Shown here piece by piece: positions 10,579 to 18,530 of a DNA stretch of 64,000 bases. A program made the position numbers and the translations under genes. The notes below the pieces were generated by a model, which worked only from the letters and a program-made list of their open reading frames with translations, had not been told where the DNA came from and searched no databases. The DNA is taken from the NCBI RefSeq assembly GCF_020381325.1, contig NZ_JAGSPI010000001.1, positions 372,001 to 436,000 of the forward strand, given 5' to 3'. Position 1 is the first letter of the stretch. Every line of letters starts with the position of its first letter. The DNA comes from Providencia vermicola (GTDB lineage: Bacteria; Pseudomonadota; Gammaproteobacteria; Enterobacterales; Enterobacteriaceae).

Positions 10579-10950
10579 CTAGTTATGACAACTGCATGTC
10601 ATAAAACTTTTGCATTCTGGTAGTTCACCAGTTTGACGGAATTTTGCTGGTGTCGTATCAAAATGTTTTTTAAAGATACGTGTAAATGTAGCTTGTGAAC
10701 TGAATCCATATTGCAGAGCAATATCAAGGATTGGTAAGTTGCCTTCACGTAATGATTTAGCAGCCTCTAACAAACGACGTTTACGGACGTATTCGCCAAG
10801 CGTGCATCCTTTCATTTCTTTGAAAACACGCTGTAAATGCCATTTAGAATAACCACTTTTATCGGCTATTGTGTCGATTTTGATGCCTTCATTGCGTTGC
10901 AACTGGCTTTCAAGCCATTTCACGATATCGTTGACTACACTTTCTGACAT
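10579..10950 (-). CDS. MarA/SoxS/Rob-type AraC-family transcription activator (AarP/PqrA-like)
   Basis: A 123-aa protein made almost only of the two helix-turn-helix units of the AraC family. HTH1 lies in the GIKIDTIADKSGYSKWHLQRVF region and HTH2 in the LDIALQYGFSSQATFTRIFK region (about residues 70-90). There is no ligand-binding domain, so activity should depend on expression level. Proteins of this size and type (PqrA of Proteus, AarP of Providencia) raise intrinsic resistance through efflux and porin genes. I cannot tell which member this is. An unusual Cys-rich tail (CKSFMTCSC) follows HTH2. A good ribosome site (GGAGGT) precedes the start. Confidence 0.85.
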   Translation of the reverse strand: MSESVVNDIVKWLESQLQRNEGIKIDTIADKSGYSKWHLQRVFKEMKGCTLGEYVRKRRLLEAAKSLREGNLPILDIALQYGFSSQATFTRIFKKHFDTTPAKFRQTGELPECKSFMTCSCHN

Positions 10951-11072
10951 ATTTACCTCCTACTCAAGTAGGCTATTGTTCATTAATAACTAATAATAAC
11001 TCACGAAATTAGGGTCTATTCTTCCTTCTTTTCCGATATATCGATAGGCTAAACGTGCTTTTTTTATATGAT

Positions 11073-11097
11073 AATAACTATTGATATGATAGTTATT
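11073..11097. repeat. Inverted repeat
   Basis: AATAACTAT and ATAGTTATT form a 9-bp perfect stem around a 7-base loop. A T run lies on the plus-strand 5' side only, so it is not a clear terminator in either direction. Confidence 0.4.
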
Positions 11098-11110
11098 GAA
11101 AAAATCAATG

Positions 11111-11140
11111 ATTTAAACATACATCTATGTATGTTTAAAT
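11111..11140 (-). terminator. Long perfect inverted repeat, possible terminator of the haem operon
   Basis: ATTTAAACATACAT and ATGTATGTTTAAAT are exact inverse copies separated by two bases. On the minus strand a TTTTTT run follows 5 bases after the stem. It lies about 420 bases downstream of hmuT and could end that transcript, or serve as an operator. Confidence 0.4.
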
Positions 11141-11557
11141 TTATTTAAATACAAATAGTTACATTGAGATTTTGTTTTTTACTTCCACTGGAAAATTATT
11201 TTATAATAATTAGTCAAATATTTTGACTAAACAGTTCGAATTTATTAACCAAGTAAATAATTGAAAAATTATATTATAGATTTTATATAACAATAGACAG
11301 GAAATTCCGAGGTAATTGTTTTAGTGAAAACAACTGAAAATACAGCGTAATTAAGATTAAATATCATCCTTATAACGAATGTTAAAAGAATTAACGTTAT
11401 CTAGATAAATATGCGGAAATGTAATATTTTTAAGAGCGATATTATTGTTTATGAGGGTTATTTACTATAAAAAACCGAAGAATGGATTCCCGTAGAAGCC
11501 ATTTAAAATCAATAGGTAATGAAATTGTAGGCCGAGTCATTTTCTATATATGCAATA

Positions 11558-12373
11558 TTAATCAAGTAGCTGTTCTAGTTTTTGACGTATCTGTAACATC
11601 ACTAAGGGGGTTCCTAGGCTAAAGTTTAGCATTCCTATATCATCGACGATGACTAATGCTTTATTTCGACCCGCAGGTGTCATTGAGATGCCTGGAAGCC
11701 GCCAAATGCTCTTTGCACCCCCGAGAGTTTTTACGCTCTCATGGCATACAACGATTAAATCAGGTTGTCCTTCGATAATGGCTTCGGGAGAAAGAGGTTG
11801 ATATAGTTCAATGTTTGCCATCGAATTTTTAGCACCAATTGCGGTAATAAGCTTATCTGCTGTTGTATTTTTCCCTGCAATTAAGGGGATAACACCACCC
11901 TTATTGATAATAAAGAGAACATTTTTATTTATTGGTGACGTCTTAATTTTGCTAAGGTCATTCTGAAATTTTCGGATAAGTTTTTCCCCTGAATGTTCTT
12001 GGTTTATTTGTTTGGCAATTGTCCGAATTTTTTTAGGAATGGCTTCTAATGTCATTCCGCGAGCAACTTTAATAACGTGTATTCCTTGGCTTTGTATATG
12101 TAGCAGGGCAGAAGAAGGCCTGACTTGATCACTGGCTAACACAAGGGTAGGTTGCATTGAAACAATGTGTTGAGGATCAATGTGTTTTATATCTTCAATG
12201 ATTGGAGGTTGCTGAGCGACAGAACTCGAAGTACTTTGCGCAATGATATTACCACCGAAATTAAGGGCAAAAATAATTTCGGTGATATCATTCCCCAAAG
12301 ACACTATGCGTTCTTTTGACCATGTACAATTTGAGATACAAAGTGTTATGAACATTAGAAGCCAATATTGCAT
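11558..12373 (-). CDS. hmuT: HmuT, periplasmic haem-binding protein
   Basis: Substrate-binding protein of a haem ABC importer (cluster A-II, TroA/BtuF fold), 271 aa. An N-terminal signal peptide (MQYWLLMFITLCIS...) is followed by RIVSLGNDITEIIFAL, the typical start of this family, and the fold continues to the C terminus. It lies 15 bases after hmuS and is the last gene of the operon. HmuU and HmuV normally follow; they are missing here. The binding protein must therefore use a permease encoded elsewhere, or be non-functional. The start has a weak ribosome site. Confidence 0.85.
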   Translation of the reverse strand: MQYWLLMFITLCISNCTWSKERIVSLGNDITEIIFALNFGGNIIAQSTSSSVAQQPPIIEDIKHIDPQHIVSMQPTLVLASDQVRPSSALLHIQSQGIHVIKVARGMTLEAIPKKIRTIAKQINQEHSGEKLIRKFQNDLSKIKTSPINKNVLFIINKGGVIPLIAGKNTTADKLITAIGAKNSMANIELYQPLSPEAIIEGQPDLIVVCHESVKTLGGAKSIWRLPGISMTPAGRNKALVIVDDIGMLNFSLGTPLVMLQIRQKLEQLLD

Positions 12374-12388
12374 AAAATAATTTAGTAA

Positions 12389-13438
12389 TTAAATTCGAGG
12401 TAAAGAAAGTATTTGTTGGCTCCACTGAGTTTGCTCAGGAGCCCCCTCAGTGCGCTGTCCGTACATCTGTATAATTTGATTGCCTTGATTATCGAAGACT
12501 TCTAGGCTTGTCACAAAGCCGTCTTGTGTCGGTTTTCTCGTCACCCAGCATTCAGAAATACCATTCTCAATAATATGCAAATTAAAATCATTGCTAGACA
12601 CATTGAGCCAATCTGTTTGTGAGCTTTCAATTTTCAGTGGTGAGAGTTTGTTGATAACACCCGTGAAAATTTGGACGCATCCACGATTACCGATAAAAAG
12701 CATAATCTCATTTTTGGCTTGATGGGCGAGAGAGAGCAACTGTGATAGTGAATTTGTTGGCACTTGCCAAGCGAGTTCGTTACTTACTATACGAAAAACT
12801 TGCTGGCGACTTAAATTATGCGTTTTTAATAAGGTGAAAAATTGATGAACATCGGACATATCACGCCATTGTTGTTCAATTTGTTGCTTAGTTTCATCAC
12901 TAATTTCGCTATTTGAAAATGATAAAACCGTATCGAGTTGCAGCGGGGGGTTATCGATGGAAGTATAGTGAGTAATAATGTCTTGCCATACTTTCATGTC
13001 AGTATGTTCACAGGAATAAACTTTATGTATGGCATCCCCATTCTTATCAAAAAATTGAATGCTGTGCCGAATTCCATTCCTGACTTGTTCCGTAAGCGTG
13101 AATATGGAATCCCATTGTGCAAAAAACATTCTCAAATCCAGTTTTCCTGGATTTAGGAATAGGCCCGCATGGTCACTAAAACGTGGGTTATCATATAAGC
13201 CAGTTTGAATACTGACGACGTAATCGTTGCGTGTAATGGCTTTAGCCTGGCCTATCGTTGATAGCGTATGAAGTAGTTCAGGTAAATGACCTGAAAGTCG
13301 TTTTACATTATCATGACCAACTCGGCTATATAAAAGCTCAGCCTCAGTGATATTAAGCTGAGCGGCTAAATCTCGAGCATAGTTATTTGGAAACTGTTGT
13401 TTTAACTGTAAGTAGTCTTTGTAATATACGGAGTTCAC
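12389..13438 (-). CDS. hmuS: HmuS/HemS-family haem-handling protein
   Basis: Cytoplasmic haem-binding and degrading or trafficking protein of the HemS/ChuS/HmuS family, 349 aa, made of two homologous halves. It starts with GTG preceded by a good ribosome site (AAGGAAA, 5 bases before the start). The N-terminal half contains RVGHDNVKRLSGH and the region with RHSIQFFDKNG; the second half repeats the fold. Proteins of this family accept imported haem and protect the cell from free haem. It lies between hmuR and hmuT, with a stem-loop at 13477-13511 separating it from hmuR. Confidence 0.9.
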   Translation of the reverse strand: MNSVYYKDYLQLKQQFPNNYARDLAAQLNITEAELLYSRVGHDNVKRLSGHLPELLHTLSTIGQAKAITRNDYVVSIQTGLYDNPRFSDHAGLFLNPGKLDLRMFFAQWDSIFTLTEQVRNGIRHSIQFFDKNGDAIHKVYSCEHTDMKVWQDIITHYTSIDNPPLQLDTVLSFSNSEISDETKQQIEQQWRDMSDVHQFFTLLKTHNLSRQQVFRIVSNELAWQVPTNSLSQLLSLAHQAKNEIMLFIGNRGCVQIFTGVINKLSPLKIESSQTDWLNVSSNDFNLHIIENGISECWVTRKPTQDGFVTSLEVFDNQGNQIIQMYGQRTEGAPEQTQWSQQILSLPRI

Positions 13439-13476
13439 AATTATTTCCTTATTTATATTGTATCCAATAATAATTA

Positions 13477-13511
13477 GTTGGGCTTATTTACTGTGTTAAT
13501 AGGCCCAACTA
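13477..13511 (-). terminator. Intercistronic stem-loop between hmuR and hmuS
   Basis: AGTTGGGC and GCCCAACT pair, and the stem extends to about 13 bp around an 8-9-base loop. No T tract follows on the minus strand, so it is more likely an mRNA stabiliser or partial attenuator that keeps receptor expression above that of hmuS/hmuT than a full terminator. Confidence 0.55.
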
Positions 13512-13529
13512 GCCTACTTAATTATTTTG

Positions 13530-15680
13530 TTACCATTTATAATTCAGATTAAAATAGAAATTACGGCCTTCTTGTGGAACCCCCATGGAAGAAACGTAAT
13601 TTTTATCGAACGCATTTTTGAGTGCTAAGGTAGAACTGAGACCTTTAATGAATTGGTCTGCTTGATATCTAATGTAGAAGTCATGAAGGCTATAACCAGG
13701 ATATTGAATGACTTCACGGCGATAGCGATCTAACTTCTCCACTGATTTTTGTCCATATAATATGTAAGTATCGTCCCCATCAAATTTGCTGCGTGCTGCA
13801 AATTCACCAACCCATCCAAGATTGACTCCTGTATGTGCTATCGGTGCATTAAAACGGGCAACTAAGGAATTTGGGCGAAGAGAGGAAAGGGTATGGTGTG
13901 TTTCATCTTCTTTTCCAACAATGAAGTTATGGCTAACATCGAGGTCAAACCAATGTGTTTTGTAGTGAACGAAGCTCTCAACACCTTTGATGGTTGCAGA
14001 TGGCACATTGATATAATAAATCTTTTCAGGTAACCAAAAAAGCTTGAAGCCTCGGCCAATTCTTTTTTTGTATTGAGCATGATGGGCAATATGATTTTTG
14101 GCTTTAGTATGAAATACCGTGGTACCAAACTGAAGTGAGTCCCCTGTCAATGCGAGTTCGTCGAAGCTGAGTTTCATACCTGCCTCAACCGTTTTATTTG
14201 TTTCAGGTTTTAGATCTGGTGAAGGGATAAAGTCCGATGTATATCCTATAAATGGAACACGAAAATGATGAGAGTTATTGTATAACTCTGCCATACGAGG
14301 TGTTCGGTAGCCTTCTGAATAGGAAGAAAATAGATTCAGCCAATGTGATGGTGTTGCACTCACAGCGAACCTTGATGACCAATTTGTATGACTATCTTCC
14401 GCAATATCTTTACGAGAGGTTTTATAATAAGTAAAACGTGTTCCTGCTGAAAATGTAATCGGTAAGTGGTGTAATGTGAGATCGTTGTTTAGCCACCCTG
14501 AACTATTTAATAGTTGGGCATTAGGATAGCTGATTGAATGCTCATTAGATTTTTGTTCTTGCTGATAATATTCGAAGCCACTTTGAATTGCGTTATTCGC
14601 CCAATTATTCATAGGTACTATGAAGCTATTGGTGAATTTGGTCCCGTATGTATATTGATCTCGATCTTCTTCACGGTAATCGTTTGGTGATTTTTTCACT
14701 TTAGTGAGGTCTAACTGGTTAAGTGCAATACTTGAGTGGTATAAGTCCCAGTCTGCCTGCCAATTAAGCGTATTATTGGGTGAGAAGTGTTGGCTAATGT
14801 GTATATCTCGTTGTAGTGAACTCCTTTCATGTGGGGTGTTTGGGTAGAGAGTTTGATTAAAAGATATACTTGGCTGTTTTTGGCCAAGGCTGTTATTACG
14901 GTATTCTTTAAGTTGTATTGTGGTTTGGTAGTCTGGTCGAGCAAACCACGTTGTTTTCAACATCCAATTATGAATTTCTTCATTGGTTTCTAGGCCTTGG
15001 GCTACGTATGGGTTATTGAGTTGTATCTTACGTTGCTGGTAGCTTAAGATGGTATCGAAAGTATCGACATGGCTAAACAGAGTTGCACCTGCATGATAAC
15101 TATGATCATTCCGGTTAATACCCGTGGTAATATGCCCACCAAAATGTTGGCCAGGTTTTAATAAATCAGATGCGTTGAGGGTTTTTATGGAGACAACACC
15201 TGCGAGTGCACCATTACCATGGTGAAGCGAACCACCACCTTTATGAACAGTAACTTTTTTGACTAGTGCGGGGTCAATAAACGTGGCATCAAATAAACCT
15301 GAGTTAAAATCTTGGGTGACATTATCGACAGTAATTTTTACGCCTCGTTGATCATAGCCTCGCATTTGCAGACTTTGTCCATATGTACTACCTGCGCCAG
15401 TAACTAAGATCCCTGCTTGGCCTTTGAGTAAATCCAATACTGAAGCCGCAGATTGTAATTCAGGGGCTTGGGCATTAATAACCTCAACTTGCTGAGCAAC
15501 TGCAATTTTTTCATGACTAAATGGCGATTGAGATACATACATAACGTCTTTTGCTTCATTTTGGGCAAGTGCAGTATGGCTCGTACTCGAAATTGCCAAA
15601 GCGGTAGCAAGCGTTGAAAAACGGAATTTATATTGGTGTTGAGGGGGAGAAATTGATGTAGGCATCAGTTTAAATGGCAT
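13530..15680 (-). CDS. hmuR: HmuR, TonB-dependent outer-membrane haem receptor
   Basis: Outer-membrane receptor of 716 aa. An N-terminal export signal leads into a plug domain (about residues 55-170; VLDLLKGQAGILVTGAG, QMRGYDQRGVKITVDNV, KKVTVHKGGGSLHHGNGALAG). A 22-strand-type beta-barrel follows, ending in an aromatic residue (FNLNYKW). The haem-receptor regions usually carrying FRAP and NPNL boxes appear as YRTPRMAELY and PSPDLKPET. The start has a ribosome site (AAAGGATTTCCT). It lies downstream of hemP, most likely on one Fur-repressed transcript. Confidence 0.92.
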   Translation of the reverse strand: MPFKLMPTSISPPQHQYKFRFSTLATALAISSTSHTALAQNEAKDVMYVSQSPFSHEKIAVAQQVEVINAQAPELQSAASVLDLLKGQAGILVTGAGSTYGQSLQMRGYDQRGVKITVDNVTQDFNSGLFDATFIDPALVKKVTVHKGGGSLHHGNGALAGVVSIKTLNASDLLKPGQHFGGHITTGINRNDHSYHAGATLFSHVDTFDTILSYQQRKIQLNNPYVAQGLETNEEIHNWMLKTTWFARPDYQTTIQLKEYRNNSLGQKQPSISFNQTLYPNTPHERSSLQRDIHISQHFSPNNTLNWQADWDLYHSSIALNQLDLTKVKKSPNDYREEDRDQYTYGTKFTNSFIVPMNNWANNAIQSGFEYYQQEQKSNEHSISYPNAQLLNSSGWLNNDLTLHHLPITFSAGTRFTYYKTSRKDIAEDSHTNWSSRFAVSATPSHWLNLFSSYSEGYRTPRMAELYNNSHHFRVPFIGYTSDFIPSPDLKPETNKTVEAGMKLSFDELALTGDSLQFGTTVFHTKAKNHIAHHAQYKKRIGRGFKLFWLPEKIYYINVPSATIKGVESFVHYKTHWFDLDVSHNFIVGKEDETHHTLSSLRPNSLVARFNAPIAHTGVNLGWVGEFAARSKFDGDDTYILYGQKSVEKLDRYRREVIQYPGYSLHDFYIRYQADQFIKGLSSTLALKNAFDKNYVSSMGVPQEGRNFYFNLNYKW

Positions 15681-15765
15681 AGGAAATCCTTTCCTTATGT
15701 GTGGTTTAAGCTGGCTGCCTTGATGATGTCTGGGTGGCGTGCTATAGATTGTCGGTGTAACTTAT

Positions 15766-15999
15766 TTATTTCGTTAGAATTAATTTACCTGAGCGGGTTT
15801 GCTTTAGTTGGTAAATTTCCCCACGGTGTAGAATTTCAACTTTTCCTTCCTTATTAAGTAGTTGCTGACTATCCACGATGTGTGTTGCTAACATCGCTTG
15901 AGTCGATTTTGCTTCAATAGGTACCAGAGCGGGGTCTTTTCTCTTAGCTAAAAAAAGATCCTTCGTTACCATTTGATTTGTTTTTTTTAATAAGGTCAT
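15766..15999 (-). CDS. hemP: HemP, small haem-uptake protein
   Basis: A 77-aa protein of the HemP family. The conserved C-terminal half is clear: SQQLLNKEGKVEILHRGEIY, then LKQTRSGKLILTK. HemP proteins accompany haem-uptake operons and in some bacteria promote receptor expression; the mechanism is not settled. It is the first gene of the locus, about 50 bases downstream of the Fur-box promoter. In E. coli the orthologue (ydiE) sits alone beside aroH, the same neighbour as here. Confidence 0.9.
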   Translation of the reverse strand: MTLLKKTNQMVTKDLFLAKRKDPALVPIEAKSTQAMLATHIVDSQQLLNKEGKVEILHRGEIYQLKQTRSGKLILTK

Positions 16000-16043
16000 A
16001 AAATTGTTCTCATGTGCTTTCTAACGAGTTGCGTGTTAGTAGT

Positions 16044-16077
16044 GAGAATTATTATCGTTAATGACGTGGAGGGTCAA
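16044..16077 (-). promoter_or_regulatory. Fur-controlled promoter of the hemP-hmuRST operon
   Basis: On the minus strand, TTGACC (16072-16077), a 17-base spacer and TAATAA (16049-16054) form a good sigma-70 promoter. A Fur box at 16044-16062 (13 of 19 matches to the GATAATGATAATCATTATC consensus, counted by eye) covers the -10 element. Repression by iron-loaded Fur is the natural reading. Confidence 0.8.
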
Positions 16078-16179
16078 GGATTTTTTAGACTAAATGAGGT
16101 GATAATCAAAAATTAATAGGTATTAATATTGTGATAGTTATTAATTTAATTTTTTTATTTTTTGAAATGATGATTTATA

Positions 16180-16210
16180 CTCGCTTTGGTGGGTGATTAA
16201 CCAAAGCGAG
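16180..16210 (-). terminator. Stem-loop downstream of aroH
   Basis: CTCGCTTTGG and CCAAAGCGAG form a perfect 10-bp stem 21 bases after the aroH stop. The following minus-strand sequence is AT-rich but has no continuous T tract, so termination may be partial. Confidence 0.55.
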
Positions 16211-16230
16211 AGGGAGGATATAGACAAAAA

Positions 16231-17280
16231 CTATTTAAAGCGGTGATCCACAGCTTGAGCAAGAATCTCAATCAATTGTTCAGTATCATCCCAACCAAGG
16301 CAAGGGTCTGTAATAGATTGTCCATAAACCAATGGTTGTTCAGGGATCACTTTTTGTGTGCCTTCAATTAAAAAGCTTTCTGCCATTACGCCACTAATTG
16401 CGGTTGAGCCATCTTTAATTTGTTCTGCAATATCCCGTGCAACCTCAAGTTGGCGGCGATGAATTTTTTGGCAATTACCATGGCTAAAATCAACCACTAA
16501 ATGCTCGGGTAATTCAAACTTACGGAGTTTATCGCATGCAGCTGCAAGGTCACCAGCGCTGTAATTTGGCTGTTTACCACCACGCATAATGACATGACCA
16601 TGTGGATTACCACTGGTTTGGTAGATAGTCATCTGGCCATTTTTATCGGGAGATAAAAACATGTGCTGTGCTTTTGCTGCTCTGATAGCGTCAATAGCAA
16701 TATTAATATTGCCATCTGTCCCATTTTTAAAACCAACAGGACAAGACAGTGCTGAGGCCATTTCACGATGGATTTGACTTTCGGTTGTACGCGCACCAAT
16801 TGCGCCCCAGCTTATCAAATCAGCAATATATTGACCCGTCACCATATCGAGGAATTCGGTGGCAGTGGCTAATCCTAATTGGTTAACTTCAATTAGTAAT
16901 TTTCGTGCAAGGCGAATACCCGTATTTACTTGACATGAATTGTCTAAATTTGGATCAGAGATTAAACCTTTCCAACCCACAACGGTGCGTGGTTTTTCAA
17001 AATAGGTGCGCATAACAATTTCTAAGCGGTCTTGATGGCGCTTTCTTAATACATTTAATTTTGTTGCATATTCAATAGCTGCATCAATATCGTGAATAGA
17101 ACAAGGGCCGACAATCACCAGTAAACGAGGGTCTTGACCTGATAAAATCTGTTCAATACGTTTTCGTGACGCTGTCACGTTTTCGGCAACTTTTGCGGAA
17201 ATAGGAAATTCATCGGCAAGAGTTTGTGGCGTAATTAAGCTGTCCACTCTCGCAGTACGTAACTCATCAGTTTTGTGCAT
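16231..17280 (-). CDS. aroH: AroH, 3-deoxy-7-phosphoheptulonate (DAHP) synthase, Trp-sensitive type
   Basis: Condenses phosphoenolpyruvate and erythrose 4-phosphate to DAHP, the first step of the shikimate pathway. The 349-aa class I enzyme has the conserved blocks VGPCSIHD, RTYFEKPRT, GWKGLISDP and SHGNCQK. It is closer to E. coli AroH than to AroF or AroG, as judged by the N terminus (KTDELRTARV) and by the shared aroH-ppsR-ppsA neighbourhood. I do not see a recognisable Trp operator upstream. The gene is single and runs toward hemP. Confidence 0.93.
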   Translation of the reverse strand: MHKTDELRTARVDSLITPQTLADEFPISAKVAENVTASRKRIEQILSGQDPRLLVIVGPCSIHDIDAAIEYATKLNVLRKRHQDRLEIVMRTYFEKPRTVVGWKGLISDPNLDNSCQVNTGIRLARKLLIEVNQLGLATATEFLDMVTGQYIADLISWGAIGARTTESQIHREMASALSCPVGFKNGTDGNINIAIDAIRAAKAQHMFLSPDKNGQMTIYQTSGNPHGHVIMRGGKQPNYSAGDLAAACDKLRKFELPEHLVVDFSHGNCQKIHRRQLEVARDIAEQIKDGSTAISGVMAESFLIEGTQKVIPEQPLVYGQSITDPCLGWDDTEQLIEILAQAVDHRFK

Positions 17281-17404
17281 TTTTGTTCTCAGAAACTTGA
17301 ATAGGCTGTCGCCATATAAGTGATAAAGATCACAATAAACGAATATGGTTTAATTTCAACCTCCAGTGTAAATTGAATGAATAATTTTTTTTATTTTATA
17401 TTCA

Positions 17405-18265
17405 CTAAAATATACGTCTCTGTAACCCCATGGTATCAATCACTTTGGCAGAAATTTCCTCTACAGAATAGTTTGTCGTATTTAAGTAATTGATTTTATT
17501 TTGTCTAAATAAGGCCTCGACTTCAGCAATTTCAATTCGGCATTGCCTAATTGATGCATAGCGGCTATTTTCACGGCGCTCTTCACGGATTGCCGCTAAT
17601 CGTTCAGGACTAATGGTTAAACCAAATAATTTGTGGGTGTAAGGACGTAACGCGACAGGTAACTGTAAATTATCCATATCATCAGCGGTGAAAGGGTAAT
17701 TTGCCGCTTGAATACCAAATTGCATTGCTAAATAAAGGCTAGTTGGCGTTTTACCACAACGGGAAACGCCAATTAGAATGACTTGAGCTTGGTCGAGGTT
17801 TCTTAAGGAAATACCATCATCGTGAGCCAGTGTATATTCAATGGCTGCAATACGTGCATCGTATTGGTTCATATTCTGCATAGATAAACCGTGGGTTCGG
17901 TTTAGCTTTGGCTCGGGTTCAAGGCCAACCTCTTTTTGAATCGGAGCGACTAAACTTTGGACGATATCTTGGCAAAACCCTAAGCTCTGAGTGATTATCT
18001 GTTTAACTTCTGGGGAGATGATGGAATAGAACACCAAAGGACGGATCTGTGTTTCTGCATAAAGTGTATCTATTTTTTGTTTGATTTCTTCTGCCCGAGT
18101 CGGTGTGGTGACAAACGGTAATGTGTAAGAGGTAAATGAAAGAGGAAATTGCGAAAGTACGGCATGCCCTAAAGTTTCAGCGGTGATCGCTGTGCCATCA
18201 GAAATAAAGAAAACAGTGCGTTGAACTTGGCTTGCCATCGTATTCATTGCTCCTAATTCGGTCAT
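17405..18265 (-). CDS. ppsR: PpsR, PEP synthase regulatory kinase/pyrophosphorylase
   Basis: DUF299 bifunctional enzyme that inactivates PpsA by ADP-dependent phosphorylation of a threonine and reactivates it by phosphate-dependent dephosphorylation. It has the P-loop [15 protein letters not shown] near residue 165 and the conserved [26 protein letters not shown] region in the middle. At 286 aa it is about 10 residues longer than E. coli YdiA. Three Met codons (18265, 18247, 18238) are possible starts; 18238 has the best-spaced AGGAG. It is divergent from its target ppsA. Confidence 0.93.
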   Translation of the reverse strand: MTELGAMNTMASQVQRTVFFISDGTAITAETLGHAVLSQFPLSFTSYTLPFVTTPTRAEEIKQKIDTLYAETQIRPLVFYSIISPEVKQIITQSLGFCQDIVQSLVAPIQKEVGLEPEPKLNRTHGLSMQNMNQYDARIAAIEYTLAHDDGISLRNLDQAQVILIGVSRCGKTPTSLYLAMQFGIQAANYPFTADDMDNLQLPVALRPYTHKLFGLTISPERLAAIREERRENSRYASIRQCRIEIAEVEALFRQNKINYLNTTNYSVEEISAKVIDTMGLQRRIF

Positions 18266-18402
18266 TATTATTAGCCTCTTATTGTATTTATCACTGGAAA
18301 TTGAGGGATATTATCTTTGTTTAAAGTTTAAAAATTAGTTTATCAGGGGAAGTATAGCCATTTTTTGAACGATTTTTAGAACAAAAAAGTTTTCTTAATT
18401 GA

Positions 18403-18448
18403 TGGAACGATTCACCAGTCCATCTTCTCATACCGTCTGTGCTAGTCT
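18403..18448 (+). promoter_or_regulatory. Cra (FruR) box and promoter of ppsA
   Basis: The minus-strand reading of 18403-18416 is GGTGAATCGTTCCA, close to the Cra consensus GCTGAAWCGNTTCA. An extended -10 element (TG then TAGTCT, 18443-18448) lies downstream. A start near 18455 would place the Cra site around -45, the position of the activating site known at E. coli ppsA. Confidence 0.65.
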
Positions 18449-18530
18449 ATTTCACGAGGCGATATTTCGCCAACGAGATTTTTTACGATTTGTACTCTGT
18501 CACTAAATTGCTATAAAAGGATCGCTTTCA

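Larger units (their letters stand above)
10951..11557. other. Non-coding, very AT-rich gap between hmuT and the AraC-type gene
   Basis: I find no convincing open reading frame in this ~600-base stretch on either strand. It holds the upstream region of the regulator gene and two inverted repeats (11073-11097 and 11111-11140). It lies where haem permease genes (hmuU, hmuV) would be expected after hmuT, but no remnant of them is recognisable by eye. Confidence 0.6.

Noticed and set aside
17281..17404. Search for a Trp repressor operator upstream of aroH
   Set aside because: No CTAG-centred palindrome of the trp operator kind is visible.
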